Shown: positions 1 to 10,600 of the stretch, one piece after another
Layout of the letters: each line of letters starts with the position of its first letter
Position numbering within the stretch: the first letter of the stretch is position 1
Notes under the pieces: generated by a model
What the model was told of the DNA's origin: nothing
Seen by the model: only the letters and a program-made list of their open reading frames with translations
Databases searched by the model: none
Position numbers and translations under genes: made by a program
DNA from: Eudromia elegans
Taxonomy: Eukaryota; Chordata; Aves; Tinamiformes; Tinamidae
DNA length: 64,000 nt
Assembly (NCBI GenBank): GCA_003342815.1
Contig: PTEX01000205.1
Coordinates: 640,252 to 704,251, forward strand
Reading direction: 5' to 3'

Positions 1-3000
1 TTAAAATCTGCTGGGTATTGGGAGGAGCCTTCTGTGTTTTCCACATTTTTCAAAAGTACTTTCCACCCAAAGAGTTGACAGCAATAACTCTTCATAAAAA
101 TATCAAACGCAGCAAGCGTTTGGATTGTGGGCAAATCTTAATTCAAACTTACTGGGGCTAGACCACATTGTTTGCTTACTAACACTTAGAGCAGGTTGGA
201 TTCCCGAAGCACCGTGAATCGATGCGGTCTGATAGCGGGACAGATCCTCCTGCCCCCCTCGCTGGTGGCCATGGGGGCCCTGCACACTGCACAGGGTGGC
301 CCTGAGGCAGCAGTGGGGCTGGAGGCCCACGGACTAATCTCAGCCCTGCAAGTGAAGCCTATGAGAGGAACCAAGCAAGTGTGGAGGGGTTTGCTCAGTT
401 CTCACGCAGCTCTTCCTTGATGCTTGCAATTCTATGGCTGTGTATAAAGCACTGACCTGATTGCTCTCTAGCATCTAGTTCCAACCACAGATAGATTTTA
501 GCATTCTTTGGTTGCTAATTAATTGAAAGTGTGAGCTGGTTCTTTCTAAGATTAAATCAGGCATGTGGCTCATCCTGCAAGGGCTAACTAGAAAATTATC
601 ATTGAAGTTACGTTAGGCCAAAGCAGAAGAAAGCCCAAAGATGCATCAGAAATTTGCTGGAGCTATGCCAAAGCCATAGCCAGCATAAAGAGTCCCAGCA
701 AACAATAATTAACACAGAGCAAGTTTCATTATATTATATTGTTAAAGAGATTAGAAGCAGAGTTAGTTAATCCCATCTGAATCGTAATGTAATGCCATAA
801 ATAGAGCTATAGTTTTCCTTCTTTGGACTGATGCTTTTGCTTTAAATAACAGAACATCTTTAGAGAATCTAAATTAACTGTTAGCAATGGAACTGGATGC
901 TCATTCCAGCAAGCAAGAGAATTATAATCAAATGAGATTTTAATTAATAATAGGGTGCAAATCCTCTGTGAGCCTGTGAAACAGGAGGCATGCTCTACAT
1001 TTGCATGAGGCCAGGAAAGCTCCGTGTGTACCAAGCCATCTCCATGAGGGAAGGAAGTGGAAGCCCCTTCTAAATTTTCTTTCTAAATACATCTTGGAAA
1101 ATGCGACGGGAGCAACCTTGGATCTTTCCTGATCTGCCTCATCAGGGTAGGTGCTCCTCACCAGCAGATCTCTGCTCAGCTGGACACAGTTTCACAGGCT
1201 CCTGCTGCTCTGCTGTTGCTCGCCTGGATACTGGAGGACTCACCATCATCCTCTCCCTCCTACAACATGAACTATCCACAAAATCCCAAACAAGACAAAA
1301 CTTTTATTGAAATCTCTAACTGCTCCCCTCTTTAGCCCCACTCTTTTCCTTTGCATGGCCAAGGAACATACTCACCTTTATCCTCACCAAGTTTCTACCC
1401 AGCAAGGCAAAATACCCATCACAGGACAGGTGTGCCTGGTAGTTCAATTACCTGCTCAGCACCAGAGATGGCCCTGAGGGAGGCCTGAGCATGTGGCTCC
1501 TTTTACTTCTGCTCTGGATGGATGGTGGAAAACTCCAGTGCTGAGCAGTGAGTGGAGGGTCACAGGAGGAATGGCTTTGGTGAGTCTCACATGAGCAGTC
1601 TCCTCTCTGTGCTCCCACTAAGGGTCTACAAATACTCCTTTCTTCGTTATTGCATGAGCATAAAAGGTAGGTGGTTCCACAGCAATGTTTGCACATTTGG
1701 GACTTTAGGCAGCCTGGCTCTCTCAGGAGAGACTGGGGTTGCTGGAAGAGGTCTATGTGCTTGGTGTGTGCCCACAGTGTCTGAGATATGCCATATTTGG
1801 TGATAACCAGAACATCCTGATATCTTGCAAGTAAGTCTTGCTTATTGTTAGAGTGATTCCTCACCCTTTAAAAAAAATGGTACTTTTGGGCAAGTATGAC
1901 TTTGCTAGGCATTTCCAGGAGAATTGTTCTTAAACTCTTTTCTTCATTGCTCACCTAATCCTGCATGTGTCTGTAGCTCCAAAATGCCAAGAGTTTTCAT
2001 TCCTGCGGGCCCGAGGCTGGGCCTGGTCTCCTGCCCTCTGCTAGAAGCACCTCCGTGCGCAGAGCAAGGGGGACTCATGCCGAGCAGGCAGTTCCTCCAC
2101 GGAGCGACCGTCTCCCCAGGAGCGTGGAGCAGACGCGGCAGGATGGTCCCACGTCATGGGCAGCTGCAGACTGTGCTGCAGAAGGGGGGAAAAGCACTGG
2201 ATCTCCCCCCATAAAGCAGCTGGGAGAAGCTGCTGCTTGTTGCAGTCTGTATGGGAATGCCTCAGCGAGGCTTAACTGACCTTTGCTTGTGTCTTACCTG
2301 AGTTAGGTGACCTTCCTGTTGTTTATTTATTTATTATTTTGTTACATGAGATGGAGACTTAAATTTACATCTTTTCATTTAAAAGTTCCAAAATTAACTG
2401 TCTAAACACACCTGTAAATAGTAATTTGATTAAAATATTTATTGCACCAAAGCAAGATAGCATGGCTGGAGATGCTACCAGGAGAGCACTGCTGAAGAGC
2501 ATCTCATTCCTTCTCAGAAAGTTCATTTCTTAGGTCAGTCAAGTCCTCACACAGGTAAGTTAGTTCTGTCCAATACACCACACGGCTTAATTTGACTCGG
2601 AAAGTTAAAATAGGCAGGTTATATAATGATGTTTATCTTTACATCAGGAAGTCAACTATGAAGCTGTTAAGCTGATATTATATAACGCAGTCCTGATTAT
2701 AGAAAGTGTGGAGGAAGATGATCTAGGTCGATGTGTGTCATATTAGCGGTAATTGTAGAAAGTTAAACTAATATTGTTTCACATGCTTTCAGTTTAGATA
2801 TTTTAGAGCCTTCCTGAAGGCATTTGCAGTCAGGAACTGAGCTTAACTTGTTAATAGAAATCTCAGTTACATTCATTAGGTAATTAAATATAAACACATG
2901 TAAATATACTTTTAAGGAACGAGAAATCATATATTCCACATTTCTTTTTATTCTCTAGTTCTTAAGGTTGCTGGAATAATAAAACTCACTGTTTTTAAGG

Positions 3001-6000
3001 ATTATGAGTGGTTCCAAACTGAATAGATATATTTTAATACAGAGGCAAAAGAAGGACCAATTAGCTTATACTCCTCCCATTCAATTCCTATTTGAACAAG
3101 AGTTCAAATAACCTTGGAGCTCGCAAGCTGCACAGCTTCATAGGAGTTTAGGTACACCAAAAACAAACAAAATCCTCTTTTCGTGTTCCTGTAAATGGGA
3201 AATGTTCATCTACTGGCCACATGCAGCAGGTAAAGGAATTGCTGGATTCTTGTATTCTGATTTAGTTCCAACAAATCTGAGAGAAATTTCAGTTACGAGG
3301 ACAAACAAGGGGTCACAAACCCTATAAACTCACAGTGAAGCTCACAAAAATACAAAACTTGTGTTACTGGGGAAACTCTCTTTTCCGTTTAAGAAAGATT
3401 AAAGTCAAGGAATCAGATGTGTGAGATGATCCCGTAAGGATTCTATTGAGTAGGCTTATTACAATCGTAATTTAGCTTAATTAAAAGTTTGATTTTTAAC
3501 AACTGGAGTAATCTAGGTCACTGAAGGGCACTGAGAATGCTTCTTTGTGTGATAAAGAGCAGCTCCTTTTCTCACACGGACAAAGACCACAGAAAGGCGC
3601 GAGCTGGTATTTTGATCACTAATTCTATATGATAGGCATTGGGCTGGGAGACACGGTAATCACACGTTATAATGAAGAGAGTAGCTTTAGCCTCATGAGA
3701 ATTGCCTATACCTGGTAGCTTTGGCAAGAAAGAGACATGCTACCCCGCTGTGCTTTGACTTAGGCAGAACTTTTCTATAAGAAGTCGTCTGCATCTCTGT
3801 TTAATCCCCGCAATTAGCGCTGATAAAGGAAAGACTCTCCCAGCGCCCAGCCCCTGGGGGGTGAGGCTGTGGCACGGAACCCAATCTTATCAGACATCAG
3901 AGAATCCAGAGGAGGTGAGGCGGGAGGAACGAGTTAGCTTCCGTCAGGCTGCATTCCTTATTAGCCAGGGGAAATCAGGCCTCATTAGTTTCATTGCTTT
4001 CCCGGTGAAACACCGCACGGAGCTGCACGGGAGGCGCAGTGAAAGCTGCCGGCAGCTGTCAGAGATGCCTTTGTGGGGAATAATCCCAAGTTCTGTATGG
4101 GCAAAAAGGGGAGTCATCCTTGCTGTGCGCTTATAGGCTCACTGTTTGTAGGCTCTAGGCATTAGCAGATGACAAACATAGGACACATAAAGCATCAATT
4201 TCCTTGTTCTTGAGTATTTTCCCTAGTACCCCAATGTCCTTGCTCTTGGACAGGTAGCAGTTGTTTTGCTGCAGTTGGTTTAGCAGTAAGCCAAGTTACA
4301 TACTCCCATGCAAGCTGAAGTGAATAATTGTACCATTATTTGCTGAGTCTAATGCCCATCCTCCGTAAGTGCATGTTGCTGCAGCTCGTGCTGCTATTGT
4401 GTGTTCTAGGTCATTTTGATTATAGCAAACTTTTGCAAAGTGGTGACGTCCCCTGTCCTTTTTGCCCTGCTTCCAGGTGGCCATCACTGCACTCAGTGCT
4501 AGTGAGTGTGCGGATCTAGCTGGTATTTCTTGAAGTCTCCTGCTTTAAGCTTGTCCTATCCAGTTACCACTCGTGCTGCCAGTGGCAAATCAGATTTACT
4601 TATATTCCCACCCAGAGCAGTCTCCGTGACCGTCAGTGTATTCCAGGAAAGGTGCAGCGAGGTCCCCCTCTCCGTGCTGTGTTGCCTTGCCGAAGGTGTA
4701 AGAAGCTGGGAAGTGCGGCGAGGAGCCAGCTGTGCAGGTGACATTGCAGAGCACAAAGGGACACTTCCAAAGCTGCTTCTGGCAGGGAGTTTGCCTGAGG
4801 AGCTGCTGCACAGGCAGCTACAGGTCCCCAGCGGGGTCACTGCTCTGATCGTTTCCTGAGCAGGCAGCTCCCAACAAGCTGGGACAGTTTCTCAGTACGG
4901 GAGAGCGTTAATTATGGGTTTGTGAGCAGGCCCCACCGGCCTCCCGCACGCAGCCTGCTTTTCCCTCGTGCACGGATGGGCTGGGATCAGGTTAGGGACG
5001 TTTCTCCACATCCGGACCATGCTCGTGTGGCGGCTGCCCCAAGCTGCGTGTGCTCTACAGCCTATGCCCCTAAGCGCAGTCTCGTCGGGGAGCGCAGCGA
5101 GGCGTGCCCTGCAGCGGCGCTCCTGCCCTTGCCAAGGGCTCCATTGCAGAGGGGTTTAATGGTGTGTCAGCCCCCGGCCGCCGCTGAGGGCAAGAAGGCT
5201 CTGTCGGAGACTGGCTGCTGCTGGCTCCGCTCTGCCGCCGTCCTTATCGCCGGCGTCACGCTGGACCTGAGCCAGGATACGCCGAGCTCAGCATAATGCC
5301 CGCTTGGAAGCTCACCACATCAGTCACAAATTAAGTATAAGCTTTTCAGTATGCTGCCTGCAATTGTTTAATGTAAACGATACTGCTTAAACCGTATACG
5401 ATGCTCTGATTTCTGCCTGGTTTTCTCCCCTTTACTACGGAACTGTTTCCTGAAAGCTGGAGCCTGAAAAATAACACGTGTGAGAGGGGGCAGGTTTACA
5501 GCACAGACTTACTGCAGCGTGCAAACATAAATGCCGTTGTGTGTTCGTGGGCTATTCTCTCTACGTGCTGGGTTCTCAGAACCACTTTGTATCCTGAAGT
5601 TTAGCACTGTGCAATCTGGTTCCGCCACTTTCAGTCAACAACAACAGTCCAAGAACTGAAACAGAAATGCTGGGAACCCAGCGCGCTCTCTGAGGTGCAA
5701 TAAGGGTTCACCTAATTGCTTCCTGGCCTGCTGATCCGTCATCCTGACCCTCTCTTTGATGTTCTCTTTCTTTTTTTGCTTTGCTTTGCTTTTCCTGGAG
5801 CAGTGGTAACAAGTGATAAATACCATCTCAGGGTGTTACCGTTTTGCCATTCCCAGAACAATGAGCATATATATTGGGGTTATCTTTTATTTAAAATAAT
5901 AATTAAAAAATAAAACTTGGAAACATCAAATCCATTTTTTATATATATACAAAAAAACTTTATTTCTTGTGGGCATTCCTGTGATTGCATTTTCCTCTCT

Positions 6001-6739
6001 CTATAATAATACCTTCTTTTGTCACTCAGCAAACCCCTCGAACTGCCGCAGATGTCTCCTTTCTGCTAGCTAAATTTAGGCTGTTCTTCCTCTCCCTCTG
6101 TATACATTACCCTGACACCAAGAGGACTGCAGCCCCTTTAAAATACATTTATTGCTGCCGTAAACAGGGGAAACCGATGAGGCCGAAGGACGGGAGCGCC
6201 TGCCAGGGCTCCCTCTTGGCACGTCTTCCTTTAGAGATGCGCAGGATCCGTTACCGCTCGGTGTCAAAACTCTCCAAGAATAAAGGGAACAGTGAAATGG
6301 GAGGTGTGTGTCAGGATGTGTTAAACGTGTGTTATAATGCGTTTTCTTCGGTACGGAATGTGAGTGATTTCACAGTGTGTAGCCGTAGGGGGAGGGAAAC
6401 TCCGAGCGCGAGTTTTACTCCAAAACACAGTGACGTTGGAGAGGCCTCTTCCACGTCCCAGTCGCGTTTCCTGCAGCCCAAGTTTCCCCTATTTTAACAT
6501 TAGGGCCAGCAGCCCAGTCTAGCCCGGGCTTTCAGACCCATGGCTTCAAACGGGAACGAGTTTTCCAGGAGCCGCTTTTTAGCGCCCTGGTTGGAGCTCT
6601 CCTGTTTCCAGCTGTGCCTCAATCAAAGGAAGTGTAAGCTGAGCTGGCTTGGAGACTGCATCGCCACGAACTGCTTTGAACTTTCAACTTCTTTTAGCAC
6701 TTTTTAACTCTTTTTTTTTTTTTTTCTTTCTTTTCAAAC
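1..6739. other. Upstream intergenic / 5' flanking sequence, no gene recognised
   Basis: No exon-like segment that I recognise lies here on either strand. The open frames are short and lack splice context or family resemblance. The sequence is mostly AT-rich, with a CpG-rich patch listed separately (4640-5295). A stretch around 3480-4140 is rich in homeodomain-type TAAT cores and unusually low in simple sequence, so it could be a conserved regulatory block; that is inference. Just before the CpG island there is a pyrimidine-rich run (about 6707-6737). Confidence 0.6.
4640..5295. promoter_or_regulatory. CpG-rich patch upstream of DLG1
   Basis: GC content and CpG frequency rise clearly above the flanks here, with many CG dinucleotides in about 4920-5290, then drop sharply after 5300. 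It lies about 2 kb upstream of the main DLG1 CpG island. The open frames on both strands are what GC-rich DNA produces by chance, and I see no coding resemblance. It may be a distal promoter, an enhancer, or the first exon of an upstream or divergent non-coding transcript. There is no direct evidence for any of these. Confidence 0.35.
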
Positions 6740-6953
6740 GCCTCTCATCTATGCGTCTGCGTGTGCGAGTTCTCCAGACGCCAGACGCTGCCGGAGCCGC
6801 CTGAGGAAGCAGTCCCACGAGAGGCGTTTCAGGGCGCTCCCGTTGCGCGGACAGTGCCACGGAGCGCGGGGAAACCGCGCAACAGGTAGGACCCGAACGG
6901 GGCCGAGGCCCGCGGGAGCCGCCCCGGCCGCGCTGCCGTTACCCGCCGCCAAC

Positions 6954-7370
6954 NNNNNNNNNNNNNNNNNNNNNNNNNNNNNNNNNNNNNNNNNNNNNNN
7001 NNNNNNNNNNNNNNNNNNNNNNNNNNNNNNNNNNNNNNNNNNNNNNNNNNNNNNNNNNNNNNNNNNNNNNNNNNNNNNNNNNNNNNNNNNNNNNNNNNNN
7101 NNNNNNNNNNNNNNNNNNNNNNNNNNNNNNNNNNNNNNNNNNNNNNNNNNNNNNNNNNNNNNNNNNNNNNNNNNNNNNNNNNNNNNNNNNNNNNNNNNNN
7201 NNNNNNNNNNNNNNNNNNNNNNNNNNNNNNNNNNNNNNNNNNNNNNNNNNNNNNNNNNNNNNNNNNNNNNNNNNNNNNNNNNNNNNNNNNNNNNNNNNNN
7301 NNNNNNNNNNNNNNNNNNNNNNNNNNNNNNNNNNNNNNNNNNNNNNNNNNNNNNNNNNNNNNNNNNNNNN
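6954..7370. other. Assembly gap (417 N)
   Basis: An unbroken run of N from 6954 to 7370, flanked on both sides by very GC-rich sequence. The missing part is the core of the DLG1 CpG island and probably contains 5' UTR and transcription start sites. Its true length is unknown. A single isolated N also occurs at 61072. Confidence 0.99.
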
Positions 7371-7449
7371 GCAGGCAGGGAGGCAGCGGGGCCGGCGCCG
7401 CCCGGCCGGCAGGGGGAGCCGCGCCCGGCGGGGCGGCTGGGGCCGCGCC

Positions 7450-7468
7450 ATGCCCGTCAGGAAGCAAG
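7450..7468 (+). CDS. DLG1: DLG1 coding exon 1 (start of L27-containing isoform)
   Basis: This 19-nt coding piece gives MPVRKQ plus the first base of an Asp codon, and is followed by the donor GTGAGG at 7469. The start has a G at -3 in a GC-rich leader. MPVRKQ continuing into DTQRAL on the next exon is the N-terminus of vertebrate DLG1/SAP97 beta. It precedes the L27 domain, which pairs MAGUKs with other L27 proteins such as CASK and LIN7 family partners. The exon must extend upstream as 5' UTR, perhaps to the gap. The following intron is only 82 nt (7469-7550) and lies wholly inside the CpG island. Confidence 0.93.
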
Positions 7469-7550
7469 GTGAGGCGGCGGGGCGGGAGCGCGGGCGGCGG
7501 TACCGGTAGCGGTGCCGTGCGGTGACCGCGTGCCCGGTCTGTGCCCGCAG
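7469..7550 (+). other. DLG1: DLG1 intron 1 (82-nt microintron)
   Basis: A GT-AG intron of 82 nt, GC-rich throughout, between the MPVRKQ exon and the L27 exon. It is close to the lower size limit for efficient vertebrate splicing and contrasts with the following introns of 13.8 and 25.2 kb. Confidence 0.9.
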
Positions 7551-7682
7551 ACACGCAGCGCGCCCTGCGCCTCCTCGAGGAGTACCGCGCCCGGCTGCGC
7601 CGCGCCGAGGACCGCCCGCTGCGGAGCTCCATCGAGCGCGTCATCGGCATCTTCCAGAGCAACCTCTTCCAGGCGCTCATAG
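7551..7682 (+). CDS. DLG1: DLG1 coding exon 2 (most of the L27 domain)
   Basis: The exon is bounded by an acceptor (GCCCGCAG, 7543-7550) and the donor GTAAGG at 7683. It is 132 nt, entered in phase 1 and left in phase 1, and encodes residues 7-50 with an amphipathic helix pattern: [16 protein letters not shown], then [14 protein letters not shown] and LFQALI. This is the L27 domain, which forms tandem heterodimers with other L27 domains and targets SAP97 to epithelial junctions and synapses. Compared with the mammalian protein as I remember it, several positions have moved to Arg, Ala, Pro or Gly, as expected in DNA pushed to very high GC. The heptad hydrophobic positions are kept, so the fold should be intact. 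Confidence 0.95.
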   Translation, partial: TRSAPCASSRSTAPGCAAPRTARCGAPSSASSASSRATSSRRS

Positions 7683-10600
7683 GTAAGGGCTGCTCGCGGC
7701 AGGAGCCCGCGCACGTGCCGCGCCCAGCGCGGCACTTTAAATACCCTGCCCCACGCCCCCGGCCGCCGCAAGCGGCTTAGAGCGCGCGCTCCGTGCGGGT
7801 GGCCCCTCTGGGACGGGCTGTTCCGCGCAGGCTGCATCGTTTCCATATCCCGGCGCCGGAGCGCGGTGCCCTGTCCCGTCAGCCTCGGTGTAACAGGTGA
7901 ATGAATGAATGAACCGGCGTGGTCTTGCTCTGAGGTGGACCCTGTACGGAGATTCCCGCTCTGAAAGCATCGCAAAGTTGATATGGGTGGAGTTAAAGTG
8001 AACTGAGAGGAGAACTCGGTTCTTTCAGGGAAGGCTGCAGCTTTTTCACTGTGCTTTAATGTGCAGCAGGAGGAGGGAAGCATTGCTGGTTCTTAGCTAC
8101 AGCATTTACTGTGCTCTGAGTGTGCAGTACTCAAGTACTGTTGAACTGCTTGTACACAGCTTTGGGTTTCTTGCACGTGTCTGCTTGGAGAAAAGATTGG
8201 GTGTGAACAGGACTTACTGAATCCTGACCTTCTTTTGAAACTTCTGCAGGAGAGTGACAGGATGAAATTTCTCATTGATTATGTGTTGTTATCTTTATGT
8301 CAGCTAAAAATAAATATTTTTCTCTTGAAACTAGCAAAACTTGTAAACTTCTCTATCCTTTTTTAAAGAAGTTATATGCAGATTACTTCATTGATTAGAT
8401 ACAAGCATTCTCATTACTATAAGTTTACTTTTGTTTCTTGACATTACCCAAACATGCAGTAAGGTGTTTATCAGATGAGTGTGCGTATTATTTGATAGTA
8501 CTGCAGCTTCCTTGAATCTAAATTGTGTTGGTAATGTGGGGACAAGCAAAACATAAATATGCATTGGCATAATTTTTTTTTAAGAACATTTCTTCTTATG
8601 TAGCTTTTCAGAGAATAGTCTCTTGTGTTTTTTATCAGATAAGTTCTTAATAGTTTTCGAAAGCTAGATGTGAAAACAGGTCAGTTCTAGAAATCTTGTT
8701 CTTCAGAAGCCTTCTGCATTTGCCTTCGGTGGTCAGTTCCTAGTCAGTAGCTAGCTCCACGGTGAAAAATTAGGCTATCCTTTGTGGGATATCTTCAATT
8801 AGGATTCACTGGTGGATTGACGTGCTGAAGTACACCAGTTAGGTCTTTTCTTGCTGGAAGTGTCAGTGTTGGTTTTCTTTTCTTGGAGATTGTTATTTTT
8901 TCTTCCCTATCCTGAGTGACATGCTGGTCAGTTACAGGGCATCAGCCATGGATGTTGTGAATTGCAACGCATGCTTCATCGTAATATCCATGAACAGTTC
9001 TTTGTTGTCTCATCAGCTCTGCACTTAGTAGTGGTAAACTCTGGTTCTTCATATTTGCTGGTTTCTTTCTGCAAAAACAGAAATCAGGAGTGGTAGTCTT
9101 GGCTGTATGGGCTGTGTAGCCTTTTCCTCTTCTTACAAGAAGTTGCATGCTGTGACTGTTTGAATCTCCCTTTTGTCTGCTATAGCTCATCTGTGCATGC
9201 ACAGTAGGTTTATGCCTCTTGAATGTCCTGCATTAGCTTTGCGTTTACAGACTGAATAATAGTTTATTATGGAGTGTTTCCAAACTGTTACAAACTGTTG
9301 CTCTGAATGATAGTAGCAGGGAAGAGTTGCTTCCCAAGGAGTTTGTGCCCTCAAATTCAGTCTCTCTCCTTTTACCCTCTGCTTTCCGTAGAAATACATA
9401 AGGAGTGTTAGTAGTGACAGAGTGCTCGCTTGTGGCCCTTGTTTTACATGGAAATGTCTTATTGTGGTGTAGCAGCTGCATGATGGGGCAAGGAGTGGGA
9501 GTGGAGCAGGGAGATTCCCGGGACAGGATGGCATGTGGAAGATGGTGCAGTTGCTGTGAATCTTCAGCCTGCTCTTGCCTGTCTTCTTTTCATGGGCAAC
9601 TGGAAGCAGGCTGGATAAAGCTTTTGGTTGTGCTGCAGGTTAGACATCACTGGAATAGAGATTTTTTATTTTTTTTTTTATTACTTCAGAGTTGATTCTT
9701 AAGTAGAACTTTAAAAGGATTAGAGATGTGTCTATAAGGTAAACATCCAAGGCAGCTTTGAGGGCAAATTGCAAGGTCAGCTATGAAGTTACTTCTTACC
9801 TAGATACTTATTCCAGAAAGCAGGCTATTTCTTGGTTTTAGATGAAAAGAAATGGTAAATGCAAAGCACCCTCATTGTTTCTCTCCTCTCTTCCTCCTTT
9901 TCTGCCCCATTGCTGCACTATATCCAAGAGTTGCCTGTCAGTGGCAGGTGAGAATGCTTGGAAAGGCAGGGACATCTGCTTTTTGGTAGCCCTCTGTGAT
10001 AGTGTCTGGTATTTTAATTAAATGTTTACCAGTGGCCTTCTATTAAAATGAGAGTGTGAAGTAGTATTAGTTTTAAGTCCTGCTGTACAATCTTGGAATG
10101 ATGGTATCATTTCTAAAGTATGTTTTCATGTTTGTAAATTAAAAAACCTTTTTATTGATGTTCTGATAATTAGTGAGATGGGTCAGCATACTAAGTGACC
10201 TAAGTAAAATACTCGCGTAAGGAGAGGTGAGATGGGATGTAGTTTGGGTTTGGTAGAGATTTTGATATTTATCTTAAAACACTGAGGTAATGCTCCTGCA
10301 TGCAGTTAAGTGTTACTTATGGTTTAGATGCTTGTTTGTCTTGAGAAGATACAGGTTCCTTAGAAGTACAGATATATCCTGTATTTCTACTTCTTTAAAA
10401 AAAAAAAAAAATTGATGGGCAGCACTTGTGTACGTAAGTCTAATACTTTTATGGAAAAAATATGTGAAGTTCATTTCTCTTTGTAAACAGATTTTTCTTT
10501 TAATTAAAGCCTGTCTGTGTTTAGTGGAATTCCTACTGCAGTTTGGCAAGTGAAAATAGTCTCTTAAAAATAGCACTGGTTTATAAAAATGAGGCAGTTT

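Larger units (their letters stand above)
6740..7900 (+). promoter_or_regulatory. DLG1: CpG-island promoter of DLG1 (L27/beta-type transcripts)
   Basis: A dense CpG island starts near 6740 and fades after 7870. It contains the first two DLG1 coding exons and the intron between them. No TATA box is seen, as expected for a housekeeping-type CpG promoter. A CRE-like TGACGTTG lies just upstream at about 6431. The assembly gap 6954-7370 removes the centre of the island. A donor-like CAG|GTAGGA at 6883-6891 could close a non-coding first exon whose intron spans the gap; this is inference. The transcription start cannot be placed from sequence alone. Confidence 0.8.

Noticed and set aside
1448-1864. 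138-codon minus-strand frame in the upstream region
   Set aside because: No family resemblance, no splice or promoter context, and typical chance length for this composition.
6829-7680. Long minus-strand open frames over the first CpG island
   Set aside because: They run through the N gap and overlap true DLG1 exons. Stop-poor GC-rich DNA explains them.
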